Source: Lentisphaerota bacterium (GTDB taxonomy: Bacteria > Verrucomicrobiota > Kiritimatiellia > UBA8416 > VGWJ01). From it: a DNA stretch of 39,620 nucleotides. Under the pieces are notes generated by a model. It was not told the DNA's origin. It saw only the letters and a list, made by a program, of their open reading frames with translations, and ran no database searches. Numbering within the stretch: position 1 is the first letter of the stretch; the number at the start of each line of letters is the position of its first letter. Location of the stretch: NCBI GenBank assembly GCA_016873635.1, contig VGWJ01000024.1:1-39620 (forward strand). Direction: 5' to 3'. Positions 1 to 7,803 of this stretch are shown piece by piece. Made by a program: the position numbers and the translations under genes.

Positions 1-720
1 AGGCGGCGCGCGCGGCGCGGCCGCCGGCCTGACCTGCCCGCCTTCACGCTTGTGGAGCTGCTCGTCGTCATCGCCATCATCGGCATCCTGGCCGGATTGC
101 TCTTCCCCGCCATAGCCAAGGCGCGCGAGAAAGCGCGCCAGAGCCGGTGCACCAGCAACCTGCACCAGTTCAGCCTGGCGATAGAGATGTTCAAGAACGA
201 TCACGACGAGCGCATGCCGAATTGGCTGTCGTCGCTGTACCCGTCCTACATATCGAACCCGAGACTCTACGTCTGCCCCTCCGACGCGTCGCGGGGAGCG
301 GACGGATCGAAGCCGGGCACGACGACCGAAGCGGACCCGGCTCTCGGAGCCCAGTATCCAGAGACCGACGACAACAGCAGCAATGGAGAAGGAGAATCAC
401 GCGGCCGCAACCCGCAGATCGAAGCCTGCAGCTACCTGTACGAATTCTGTAACGCCACGTGCGGTTGGGGACCAAGCGCGGTCCCGGACGCTACGGACCT
501 CGACGGAGATGGGCTGGACTGGTACGAGGTGAAGTCCCGCCAGATGGTGTACGGAGACAACACTCACACCGGCGCCTATGACCAAACCGTCTTCCCGATG
601 ATCCGCTGTTTCCATCATTACAAGGAAGACCAGATCATGGACGAAGGGATCACGCTGAACGTCGCCTATTCCGGAAACATCTTCCGCGCCCCGCTCACCT
701 GGGAAAAGCTGCATAAGTGA
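1..720 (+). CDS. Type II secretion/type IV pilin-like pseudopilin, 5' end outside window
   Basis: The frame is open to the left edge with no start codon before the prepilin motif, so the N-terminus is outside the window. It reads [18 protein letters not shown] followed by [17 protein letters not shown], which is a class III prepilin leader: cleavage between Ala and Phe, Glu at mature position 5, and a hydrophobic helix that anchors the protein until assembly. The globular part contains a YVCPSD motif and a late FHHYKED segment, as in the large pseudopilin families (DUF1559-like) of Planctomycetes, Lentisphaerae and Verrucomicrobia. These are thought to act in secretion or as surface pilins, but individual substrates are unknown. 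The GTG at 52 lies inside the motif and cannot be the true start. The family call is solid; the specific role is not known. Confidence 0.85.
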   Translation, partial: RRRARRGRRPDLPAFTLVELLVVIAIIGILAGLLFPAIAKAREKARQSRCTSNLHQFSLAIEMFKNDHDERMPNWLSSLYPSYISNPRLYVCPSDASRGADGSKPGTTTEADPALGAQYPETDDNSSNGEGESRGRNPQIEACSYLYEFCNATCGWGPSAVPDATDLDGDGLDWYEVKSRQMVYGDNTHTGAYDQTVFPMIRCFHHYKEDQIMDEGITLNVAYSGNIFRAPLTWEKLHK

Positions 721-731
721 GAGCCTGGAGG

Positions 732-761
732 GACGGCCTCCGTGCCGTCAGACGGTCTTTT
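732..761 (+). terminator. Possible weak terminator after the pseudopilin
   Basis: GACGGC (732-737) pairs with GCCGTC (744-749), and a TCTTTT run follows at 756-761. The stem is only six pairs and the T run is not directly adjacent, so this is a weak candidate for ending the pseudopilin transcript. Confidence 0.3.
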
Positions 762-783
762 CAAACCTCCTCGGCAGCTCGCT

Positions 784-847
784 GGACGACTACGTTAGAC
801 GAATCCGGAATTCCCCTCGTTAGCCGTAGTCGTCGCCGTAGTCGTCC
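784..847. repeat. Imperfect palindrome with a duplicated right arm
   Basis: GGACGACTACG (784-794) is complementary to CGTAGTCGTCC (837-847) and, over ten bases, to CGTAGTCGTC (825-834). The right arm is a tandem 12-base repeat, GCCGTAGTCGTC at 823-834 and 835-846. With the first copy, a second paired block follows inside (ACGA 799-802 with TCGT 817-820). It lies between the pseudopilin and the convergent GH115 gene, so a shared transcription end or a small repeat element is possible. Confidence 0.55.
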
Positions 848-906
848 ACCGGTTTCCGCCGTCGCGCTTCAGACAGACCGGGCGCCGTCCCTGCAACGCG
901 CGGCGA

Positions 907-2922
907 TCAGCGTTCGGGCTGCAGGAACAGATCCGGGCGGTAGGCGGTCGGGAAGTTCGGATTGTACTTGTAGGCCGCGTAGCAGGGCTGCGGGCCTTCG
1001 GCCGGCCCGTCGAGGTTGAGCCAGCGCCGGTCGTTGAGCATGGCGTGCCAGGTGGTCAGGAAATCCCTGCACTTCCAGGTGCGGCAGTTCAGGTCGTTGC
1101 GGTGCCAGCCTCTGAACTTCCCCGTTTCGATCCGCTTCTCTACGGCCAGGGCCTCTTCAACGTGGCGCAAAGCCTGGCAGGCTTCCAGGTACGCGTCGTA
1201 CCCGCGCCCGTCCAGGCAGCGCGCAACCGAGCGGCAGAAGGTCAGCGCCATGCGCGTCAGGTGCAGCGCCTTGTCGAGCTGCGCCACGGCTTCGTTCTCG
1301 TAGAACGCGCGCCGGTTGCCGGCGAGGTGCCGGGCCGCGTCGCGCGCGCGCTCGGCGGCCACTTCCCACTTCGGCTCGGCCGCGGCGAGGCGCTCCTCGA
1401 TCCAGGCCAGGGCTTCGCCCAGACCGTCAAACTGCTTCAGCCCCCAGATGGAGGGCGGCTTGTCTTCGCGGTTGTAGACGCGCTGGAGCGTGAAGCGCAC
1501 CAGCATCGTGTAGAAATTGTCGCCCACCGTGTTGTCCGGGCGGTTATCGTCGGCCGGGAACGGGATCTCCGTCAGCGCGCGGTAGGCGTCCGCCACCTCG
1601 GGGCTGTCCGCGCCCAGGATCTGCCGGGCGTACCAGCCGGAATAGCCGCTCCCGTCCGCGCCCGCGATCCCGGTCATGGCGTCGTAGTCGTTGGCGTAGC
1701 CCATGACCTGCCGCAAGTTGAAGATCTTCTCGCGCAGGTTGCCCACGTTGAGAATGAAGATGCGGTTCATGCCCAGGTCCACGACGCGTTTCAGCTCGCG
1801 GGCGTAGACGCGCGGCGCAAAGCTGGTCACGCGCATGGACTGGGCCCCGTTGAACATGGAAATGTGCTGGTAGACGCCCGTGGCATACGGGGACTTGCGC
1901 ACCAGTTCCTCGAGGTTGGCGCGCATGCAGGCGTCGCCGTCGTCGGTGTGGATGATCGTCGCGGCCCGCGGAAACCGCAGCAGCCCGGCGTTGTAGAGCT
2001 GGTAGAGTTCGCCCCACAAGTAGCCGAAAACCTCCGGCTTGTCTTCGCCGCGGACTTCGCGGATCAGCTCGTACTGGGCGGCCAGGGCCTCGTTGATGAT
2101 CCGCGCCCTGGCCTCCGGCGGCGCGTCGGGCTTCATGTTCGGATCGTCGGCCCAGAACGGGCGGTCCAGCAGGCCGCGGAAATTCAGGGTCCACAGCACC
2201 TTCTTTCCGGCCTGGCGCTCCACGGCCTTGCGCCAGTAGGCGACAATCTCGGCGCGGTTGGTGGACCACGAGAACGGTATGCCGCGCGGCCAGTAGAACG
2301 GCGCGGAGCCGAGCGGCTCCGCGTGGTGCTGGGCGATGTACAATCCCATGTCGGACGCGAGCTTGATCTGCGGCTCGTCGGGCAGGATATTCGTTCCGGG
2401 GATCACGCAGGTGCATTGCATGCGCAGCGCCAGCTCGAGCAGTTCGCGCCACACGTCCATCGAAAAGCCGTGTTCGGGCGCGGCCATCTGGAAGCCCACC
2501 AGCAAATCCTCGTCGTTGAAGAAGAACCCGCGATGTCGGAACGAGTAGGGTTTCGAGGCCGTTGATCCGCATGGTATCGCGACCGCCTCCGCGCGCGCGG
2601 GAACGATTGCGGTGAAATAGCGGCAGGGATCGGCCTCCAGCCAGCGCGCGCTGAAGGCGTAGATGCCGTGGATCAGCCCGAGCTCGTCGCTGCCGGTGAT
2701 GGTCACGCCGTCCGGCCGCGCCTCGATGCGGTGGGCATCGAAGCCGCCGGCGGACGGATCGAGGCGCAGCTCGATGCGGCCGGCGTCGGCGCCGGGCGCC
2801 CCGCGCTCGATCCCCAGCTTGCGCCGCAGGTCCTGGCGCAGCGCGGCGGCCGCGAAGGCGACCGCGGAGCTGCCGCTGCGATCGTGAATTGCGACTGCGG
2901 AAGTCAGGGTGCAGGTATTCAT
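907..2922 (-). CDS. GH115-like alpha-glucuronidase
   Basis: The 671-residue protein resembles glycoside hydrolase family 115, which removes 4-O-methyl-glucuronic acid from xylan. An N-terminal alpha/beta domain ends in GSDELGLIHGIYAFS (about 78-91), like the accessory domain before many glycosidase barrels. The barrel carries RGFFFNDEDLL (131-141), KVLWTLNFRG (241-250), a GVYQHISMFNG segment and a NRIFILNVGNL segment, all at GH115-like positions. It is shorter than usual family members (roughly 800 or more) and lacks their C-terminal domains. No signal peptide is visible, so it may act on imported oligosaccharides. There is no Shine-Dalgarno sequence, and a promoter lies directly upstream, suggesting a leaderless mRNA. 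It is divergent from a sugar isomerase-like gene. Assignment to GH115 rather than a related unnamed family is by eye. Confidence 0.75.
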   Translation of the reverse strand: MNTCTLTSAVAIHDRSGSSAVAFAAAALRQDLRRKLGIERGAPGADAGRIELRLDPSAGGFDAHRIEARPDGVTITGSDELGLIHGIYAFSARWLEADPCRYFTAIVPARAEAVAIPCGSTASKPYSFRHRGFFFNDEDLLVGFQMAAPEHGFSMDVWRELLELALRMQCTCVIPGTNILPDEPQIKLASDMGLYIAQHHAEPLGSAPFYWPRGIPFSWSTNRAEIVAYWRKAVERQAGKKVLWTLNFRGLLDRPFWADDPNMKPDAPPEARARIINEALAAQYELIREVRGEDKPEVFGYLWGELYQLYNAGLLRFPRAATIIHTDDGDACMRANLEELVRKSPYATGVYQHISMFNGAQSMRVTSFAPRVYARELKRVVDLGMNRIFILNVGNLREKIFNLRQVMGYANDYDAMTGIAGADGSGYSGWYARQILGADSPEVADAYRALTEIPFPADDNRPDNTVGDNFYTMLVRFTLQRVYNREDKPPSIWGLKQFDGLGEALAWIEERLAAAEPKWEVAAERARDAARHLAGNRRAFYENEAVAQLDKALHLTRMALTFCRSVARCLDGRGYDAYLEACQALRHVEEALAVEKRIETGKFRGWHRNDLNCRTWKCRDFLTTWHAMLNDRRWLNLDGPAEGPQPCYAAYKYNPNFPTAYRPDLFLQPER

Positions 2923-2930
2923 GAGCGCAA

Positions 2931-2960
2931 ATCATAAGGGCGCGTCGGACCCCAGCGCAA
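2931..2960 (-). promoter_or_regulatory. Predicted promoter of the GH115-like gene
   Basis: On the minus strand, TTGCGC (2960-2955) and TATGAT (2936-2931) are 18 bases apart. The expected transcription start, about 2924, is practically at the ATG (2922). This fits the absence of a ribosome binding site and implies a leaderless message. Confidence 0.45.
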
Positions 2961-3042
2961 GACCCGAAACAGGCTCGAAACGCGGGAACGGCTTCTGGTA
3001 GACTGCTTCGCGATTCAAGGGACGGCAAAGGGCGGCGTACGC

Positions 3043-3858
3043 ATGACCGGTCACCCTCTTCAAGTCTGCCTGGCAACCGTGCTTCTGGAACCCAACCGCT
3101 GGACGCCGCGGAAGCTGCCGACGTTCAAGGTCAGCGAATGGGCCGGCCCGATTCGCGACGCGGGGTTCGCGGCGCTGGAGCTGTGGGAGAACCACGCCGC
3201 CCTGGCCGACGAAACGGAGCAGGCCGCCCTGCTGCGCATGCCCCTGCCGGTGGCCGTCTTCAACAGCTACTGCACCTTCGACGACGCAGGCGCGGACGGA
3301 CGGCGCAGGGCCGCCGGCTTTGTCGGGCGCTTCGGCGCCGGCGCCGTGAAGTTCAATCTCGGCGGCGATCCGGAGCGGACGGAGGAGTACGTCCGCAATC
3401 TGCGCGCCTGGGCGGACGATCTGCCCGCGGGCTGCCGTCTGCTCTGCGAGTGCCACGGCGGAACGGTCCTGGAAACGCCCGGGCGGGCCGCCCGCGCGCT
3501 GGCGCCGCTGACGGGCCGCGTGGAGATCATCGTGCACGCCTTCGCCGGCGAGCGCGCGAGCCTGCGGCAATGGCTTGAGCGCTTTGGCGCGGCCGTGACC
3601 CACGTGCACGTCGCCGGCCGGCAGGGGGAGGGACCGATGATCCGGCTCAGCGACATGGCCGACGAGGCGCGGGCGCGGCTGGCGATGCTGCGCGCGGCCG
3701 GCTTCGCCGGCACCTGGACCGTGGAATTCACCCGCGGCGTGGCGCTTTCGCCCGAGGACCGGCACGCGCTGCTGGCCAACGCCGCCGCGGACCTGGCGTT
3801 CCTGCGCGCGAACGCGGGTAACCGTTTGAGCTTGTCTTCCCGAAGAAGAGCGGGCTAG
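3043..3858 (+). CDS. Sugar phosphate isomerase/epimerase-like TIM-barrel protein
   Basis: The 271-residue protein fits the xylose isomerase-like TIM-barrel/AP endonuclease 2 superfamily. Strand-end residues typical of the metal site are seen in LELWENH (45-51), LCECHGG (134-140), IVHAF (163-167), THVHVAG (186-192) and TVEFT (226-230), giving Glu, Glu, His, His and Glu as candidate ligands. Such enzymes isomerise or epimerise sugars, inositols or their phosphates. The substrate cannot be told from sequence. Its divergent partner is a GH115-like glucuronidase, so a role in uronic acid or pentose use is reasonable inference. The ATG at 3043 follows a weak purine-rich stretch (AAAGGG). No signal peptide is present, so it is cytoplasmic. 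Confidence 0.75.
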   Translation: MTGHPLQVCLATVLLEPNRWTPRKLPTFKVSEWAGPIRDAGFAALELWENHAALADETEQAALLRMPLPVAVFNSYCTFDDAGADGRRRAAGFVGRFGAGAVKFNLGGDPERTEEYVRNLRAWADDLPAGCRLLCECHGGTVLETPGRAARALAPLTGRVEIIVHAFAGERASLRQWLERFGAAVTHVHVAGRQGEGPMIRLSDMADEARARLAMLRAAGFAGTWTVEFTRGVALSPEDRHALLANAAADLAFLRANAGNRLSLSSRRRAG

Positions 3859-3872
3859 GGTGAGGCAAACGT

Positions 3873-3892
3873 GGCCGCGCTCCGCCGCGGCC
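3873..3892 (+). terminator. GC-rich hairpin after the epimerase gene
   Basis: GGCCGCG (3873-3879) pairs perfectly with CGCGGCC (3886-3892) around a six-base loop, 15 bases after the stop codon. There is no T run, so intrinsic termination is uncertain. Confidence 0.25.
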
Positions 3893-3973
3893 CGGCGAAA
3901 GGAGGTGCGGCGCCGGCGGACCGGCGTTGGCGGGAGTGTTTCCCGGTACGGCGCGTGTTGGTGCGGTGATGTT

Positions 3974-3996
3974 CGCCGGGTTTTCCGGCGGGGAGG
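3974..3996 (+). promoter_or_regulatory. Hairpin abutting the ribosome binding site of the TRL-like gene
   Basis: CGCCGG (3974-3979) pairs with CCGGCG (3985-3990) around the loop GTTTT. The Shine-Dalgarno GGGAGG (3991-3996) begins at the next base, four bases before the ATG at 4001. Such stacking can influence ribosome access, but it could also be chance in GC-rich DNA. Confidence 0.35.
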
Positions 3997-4000
3997 TTGT

Positions 4001-4339
4001 ATGACCAGGCCATTGCGTCTCGTGGCGGCGTTGTTGCTATGCGCGGGGTTGTTGGGGGTATCGGGATGCGTCTTCTCTTCGCCGCTCTCGCCCCAGCCGG
4101 GATTGCTGGTGTCGGTAACGTCCTATCCGCACCCGCAGTGCGTCAGCAGCCCGGAGCTGGGGAAGCGCACGGGCTCGAGCAGCGCCGTGAACATCCTGGG
4201 ACTCATCGCCGTGGGTGACGCGAGCGTGGAGGAAGCCGCCCGGTCGGCGGGAATCGCCAGGATCGCGACGATCGATCACAGCTATCTGAACGTCTTCTGG
4301 CTTTTCTCCGTGTTCAAGACGATCGTGACCGGAGACTGA
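4001..4339 (+). CDS. TRL-like family small lipoprotein
   Basis: The 112-residue product starts with a lipoprotein signal: a basic MTRPLR, a hydrophobic stretch and a lipobox ending VSGC (Cys 23). The mature part carries GKRTGSSSAVNILGL followed by IAVGDASVEEAARSAGI and IATIDHSYLNV, the pattern of the TRL-like family (small bacterial lipoproteins of unknown function). The ATG at 4001 was chosen because GGGAGG lies just upstream and the signal peptide begins there; an in-frame extension to 3860 lacks both. It converges with the heptose adenylyltransferase gene, with only ten bases between the stop codons. The family match is fairly clear; function is unknown. Confidence 0.8.
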   Translation: MTRPLRLVAALLLCAGLLGVSGCVFSSPLSPQPGLLVSVTSYPHPQCVSSPELGKRTGSSSAVNILGLIAVGDASVEEAARSAGIARIATIDHSYLNVFWLFSVFKTIVTGD

Positions 4340-4349
4340 TGCGGACCCT

Positions 4350-4841
4350 TCAGGCGCGGCCCTGGATCTGCCTGATGAGGCCCGAGGTGGAATGGCGCTT
4401 GTCCCCGGCCACCGAAACGAACCGTATGCCGAGGCGGCGCAAGGTGGGGCCTTCGGGCAGGCTGTCCAGCGTGTAGTCCGGCCCCTTGGCGTGCACGTCG
4501 GGACGCAGCAGCTCCAGCATGCGGTCGCAGGTGTCTTCTTCGAAGCAGGTCGCGAAGTCCACGGCGTGCTGGCCCGCCACGATCTCGATGCGCTCCTCGA
4601 GCGGATGCACGGGGCGGCCGGGGCCCTTGTACCGGCGCACGGAGGCGTCGGAGTTCACGCCCACGACGAGCACGTCGCCCTCAGCCGCGGCTTCGGCCAG
4701 AAAACGGGTGTGGCCCACGTGCCACACGTCGAAGACGCCGTTGGCCCAGACCACGCTGCGTCCCTCCGCGCGGCAGGCGCCCACGCGGCGCGCCAGCTCC
4801 GCGTGGTCGAAGACGATCTTCTCGGCGATGCAGGGCTTCAT
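4350..4841 (-). CDS. rfaE2: D-glycero-beta-D-manno-heptose 1-phosphate adenylyltransferase (RfaE2/HldE C-terminal type)
   Basis: The 163-residue cytidylyltransferase-fold enzyme transfers AMP from ATP to heptose 1-phosphate, making the ADP-heptose precursor of the LPS core. WANGVFDVWHVGHTRFL (32-48) holds the HxGH nucleotide-binding signature (His 41, Gly 43, His 44), and RHSTSGLIRQI near the end corresponds to the second nucleotide motif. It is the stand-alone adenylyltransferase without the HldE kinase domain; no kinase, isomerase or phosphatase of the pathway is in the window. Its start overlaps the end of the heptosyltransferase gene by four bases (ATGA), so the two are co-translated, and it is the last gene of the long minus-strand operon. 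Confidence 0.9.
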   Translation of the reverse strand: MKPCIAEKIVFDHAELARRVGACRAEGRSVVWANGVFDVWHVGHTRFLAEAAAEGDVLVVGVNSDASVRRYKGPGRPVHPLEERIEIVAGQHAVDFATCFEEDTCDRMLELLRPDVHAKGPDYTLDSLPEGPTLRRLGIRFVSVAGDKRHSTSGLIRQIQGRA

Positions 4842-5884
4842 ATTTTCCTTCCCGGGCCGGCCGCGTCGAGCAGTTCGCCGGCGGCGGCCAGCACGTCGGC
4901 CGCCGCGATGTCCTTCATGCAGCGCTGGTGCCTGTGCGGGCAGACCGGCTTGTGGCAGGGTCCGCAGGACAGGTCAAGACAAACCGCGCGTTCCGACGGC
5001 AGGCCGGCGGCGGTGTGCGACGGCGCAACCGGTCCGAAGACCGTCACCACCGGCGTGCCCACGGCCTTGGCGATATGGCTCGGTCCGGAGTCGTTCGTGA
5101 TCAGCAGGTCCGCCGCGCCGATCAGGGCCTTCATGCCGCCCAGCGGCACCGTCGGCGCCACGAACGCCGTCACCCCCGCCGCGGCCCTGTCCGCCACGGC
5201 GCGCGCCAGATGCTCCTCCCCCGGACCGCAGATCACGCCCACGCCGGCGCCGCGGTCGCGCATGAGCGCGTCCGCCGTTGCGGCGAAGCGCTCGGCCGGC
5301 CAGCGCTTGCTGGGCCACTGCGCGCCCGGATTCAGCAGCACGCGCGGACGCCGCGGCAGGGCCTCGAAGAACGGCGCGGCGGCGCGCACGTCATCCTCGC
5401 TCACCGGCAGCTCCAGCGTGTCGTCGTCCGCGTCGCAGCCGCACGCCGCGGCCAGGGCCAGGAACGAGGCGACCTGGTCGACGGCCCCGACGCGTCCGGG
5501 CAGCGCCCGCGTGAGCAGCCAGGCGCGCCCGTCGCGGGCGTAGCCCACCCGGCGTCGCGCGCCGCCCAGCCGCACGGCGAGCGCGGTGATGAAGGAATTG
5601 GGCAGCAGCACCGCCAGGTCGTAGCGCTCCGCGCGCAGCGCGCGCCACACGCCCAGGCGCGCCGCCCCGCGTGCGGGCCAGGCGATGAAGCGGTCGTGCC
5701 AGGGCGCGCCGCCGAGGAGCTCGCGCAGCAGCGGGCGTCCCAGAAGGTGGATTTCCGCCCGCGCGTAGCGGCGGCGCAGCGCCCGCAGACACGGCACGGC
5801 CATGACCGTGTCGCCCAGCCAGGTCGGCAGGACGACCAGCACGCGCCGCGTCGCCGCTCCGCCGTTGTCTTCCGCGGTTGTCAT
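4838..5884 (-). CDS. waaF: ADP-heptose:LPS heptosyltransferase (GT9)
   Basis: The 348-residue protein belongs to glycosyltransferase family 9. LPTWLGDTVMAVPCLRAL (19-36) is the N-terminal signature, with the conserved Asp (25). The C-terminal half has LLNPGAQWPSKRWPAERF, the heptose-binding LLITNDSGPSHIAKAVGTP motif and VTVFGPVAPSHT. It adds heptose to the inner LPS core at the inner membrane. Similarity favours heptosyltransferase II (WaaF), though GT9 subtypes are hard to separate by eye. The ATG at 5884 was chosen because it overlaps the upstream stop by ATGA and the protein begins just ahead of the first strand; a longer in-frame extension reads into the upstream gene. The adenylyltransferase making its donor is the next gene. 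Confidence 0.88.
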   Translation of the reverse strand: MTTAEDNGGAATRRVLVVLPTWLGDTVMAVPCLRALRRRYARAEIHLLGRPLLRELLGGAPWHDRFIAWPARGAARLGVWRALRAERYDLAVLLPNSFITALAVRLGGARRRVGYARDGRAWLLTRALPGRVGAVDQVASFLALAAACGCDADDDTLELPVSEDDVRAAAPFFEALPRRPRVLLNPGAQWPSKRWPAERFAATADALMRDRGAGVGVICGPGEEHLARAVADRAAAGVTAFVAPTVPLGGMKALIGAADLLITNDSGPSHIAKAVGTPVVTVFGPVAPSHTAAGLPSERAVCLDLSCGPCHKPVCPHRHQRCMKDIAAADVLAAAGELLDAAGPGRKI

Positions 5885-6420
5885 GCCAGCAGGCCGACGG
5901 CGGCCAGCGCCGCGCCGGCCGCCAGCAGCGCCGCGCCGCCCGCCCTGCACCGGCCGTCGGAGGCGATCCACCAGGCCGTGAACTTGCGGAAATGGTAGGG
6001 GCCCAGAACCAGCGCCATGCCGGCCAGCACCAGCAGGTAACAGCAGACCACCACCACGAGGCGCAGGCCGGAATCCGACCAGCGCACCATTCCCAGCACC
6101 GGCGTCGGGATCAGGAGCAGCAGGCCGCCCAGCGCGCGCGGCGCCAGCAGCTCGTCCATGTACTTCGCGACCAGCACCACGGCCACCGGCGCCAGGATGT
6201 AGATCGGCGCGCGCAGGTGTTCGAAGCGGCCCAGCGCGGCGTGCTTCACGATCCAGATGACCCACCCGATGTCCAGGGCGGTCAGGAACCATCCGGCGGC
6301 CGCGCTGCGCGGAAAACGCCGCGCCAGCGCGCGCGCCGCGCCCGGCGCGGCCAGGCAGGGCAGCGCCAGGAGGACGCACGCCGCCGCCATCGCAAAAGAG
6401 ATCCCGGCCAGGGTGCTCAT
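5881..6420 (-). CDS. Small multi-pass membrane protein of unknown function
   Basis: This 179-residue protein has about five hydrophobic segments, roughly at 5-28, 43-58, 70-85, 95-112 and 117-138, plus a last one at 159-178. No catalytic motif is recognised. It is translationally coupled at both ends: its ATG overlaps the miaB stop and its stop overlaps the heptosyltransferase start, each by four bases (ATGA). That places it firmly in the operon and suggests an inner-membrane role linked to envelope or LPS synthesis, but this is inference from position only. Confidence 0.75.
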   Translation of the reverse strand: MSTLAGISFAMAAACVLLALPCLAAPGAARALARRFPRSAAAGWFLTALDIGWVIWIVKHAALGRFEHLRAPIYILAPVAVVLVAKYMDELLAPRALGGLLLLIPTPVLGMVRWSDSGLRLVVVVCCYLLVLAGMALVLGPYHFRKFTAWWIASDGRCRAGGAALLAAGAALAAVGLLA

Positions 6421-7769
6421 CCTTCCGCCTTCCCGGTTGTCTCGTCGTACAGCGTCCGCGGCGTCACCCGCGCCACGCGGACCGCGGCCATGTCGCCGGC
6501 CGCGATTCCGTCGGGCGGCACGAAGACCGCCAGCGTGTTCGTGCGCGTGCGGCCCGACCAGCGCCGCGCATTGCGCGCGCTGACGCCTTCCGCCAGCACT
6601 TCCACCTCGCGCCCGATCAGGCGCGCGTTGATGGCCTGCGCGCGCGCATCCTGCTCGGCCAGCAGCGCATGGTTGCGGCGGAGCTTCTCTTCCTCCGGCA
6701 CGTCGTCCGGCCAGTCCGCCGCCGGCGTTCCGGGACGGGGAGAGTATTTGAAGACGAACGCGCTGTCGAACCCGATTTCATCCATGAACCGGCGCGTGGC
6801 GTCGAAATCGGCCGTGGTTTCCGTCGGAAAGCCCACGATGATGTCCGTGCTGAGGGCCAGGCCCGGCACCGCGGCGCGCAGCGTGCGCGCGGCGCGCCGG
6901 TAGGTTTCGGTGTCGTAGCCCCGCCGCATCAGGCGCAGAATGCGGTCCGAGCCGGATTGCAGCGGGAGATGCAGGTGTTCGCAGACCGACGGCAGTTCCG
7001 CCATGGCGCGCGCCAGCTCGGGCGTGCATCCCGAGGGGTGGCCGGACGTGAACCGCACCCGCGCCACGCCCGGCACGCCGTCCACCGCTTCCAGCAGGCG
7101 CGGGAACGGTTCCGCGAACCCGCGCGGCGAGCGGTGCGCCGCGGGCCACGCGGCCTGCCGGCGCCCGTAGGACATCACGCTCTGCCCCAGCAGCACGACC
7201 TGCCGGGTGCCCTGCCCCGCAAGCCGCTCCACTTCGCTCCGGATTTCCCCGGCCGGCCGGCTGCGCTCCGCGCCGCGCACGCCCGGCACCACGCAGTAGG
7301 CGCAGCCGCGGTCGCAGCCGTAGAGCACGTTGACGAATGCCGAAACCCCGCCGCCGAGGCGCGGCGGCGCGGCGCCGTCGCGGCCGGCATCCATGTCCAG
7401 ATCCAGGACGGGCCCCCGGCCGGAGCGCACGAGCCGCAGCGCGCGCGGCAGGTTGCGCAGGCCGCGCGTGCCCAGGGCGAAATCCAGGCCCGGCACGCGC
7501 CGCAGGATCTCATGCCCCATGCGCTGCGCCATGCATCCGGCCACGCCCACGATCAGCGCGGGCCGCTCCCGCTTGCGCGCGGCCAGCAGGCCCAGCTTGC
7601 CCAGGGCCTTGTCCTCCGCCTTCCGCCGCACGCTGCACGTGTTGACGATTACCAGGCCGGCTTCGGCCTCGTCGCCCGGCGCGTAGCCTTCGGCCTCGAG
7701 CAGGGCGGCCAGCGTCTCGCTGTCCCGCTCGTTCATCTGGCAGCCGTAGGTCCGGATGTGGTACTTCAT
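6417..7769 (-). CDS. miaB: tRNA-2-methylthio-N6-dimethylallyladenosine synthase
   Basis: The 450-residue radical SAM enzyme methylthiolates i6A37 in tRNAs that read UNN codons. The N-terminal domain has three cluster-ligand cysteines in TYGCQMN (Cys 10), NTCSVR (Cys 45) and AGCMAQR (Cys 79). The radical SAM motif CDRGCAYC gives Cys 152, 156 and 159. The C-terminal part (about 385-445) is a TRAM domain. FKYSPRPGTPAADW is a typical MiaB segment. Length is normal for the family. It sits between envelope genes in a long operon, overlapping the following membrane-protein gene by four bases. The specific call (MiaB rather than MtaB or RimO) rests on the N-terminal motifs and is fairly secure. Confidence 0.93.
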   Translation of the reverse strand: MKYHIRTYGCQMNERDSETLAALLEAEGYAPGDEAEAGLVIVNTCSVRRKAEDKALGKLGLLAARKRERPALIVGVAGCMAQRMGHEILRRVPGLDFALGTRGLRNLPRALRLVRSGRGPVLDLDMDAGRDGAAPPRLGGGVSAFVNVLYGCDRGCAYCVVPGVRGAERSRPAGEIRSEVERLAGQGTRQVVLLGQSVMSYGRRQAAWPAAHRSPRGFAEPFPRLLEAVDGVPGVARVRFTSGHPSGCTPELARAMAELPSVCEHLHLPLQSGSDRILRLMRRGYDTETYRRAARTLRAAVPGLALSTDIIVGFPTETTADFDATRRFMDEIGFDSAFVFKYSPRPGTPAADWPDDVPEEEKLRRNHALLAEQDARAQAINARLIGREVEVLAEGVSARNARRWSGRTRTNTLAVFVPPDGIAAGDMAAVRVARVTPRTLYDETTGKAEG

Positions 7770-7803
7770 GACGCGCCGTTCCCGCGCCCCGCGGCGCGAG
7801 CGA

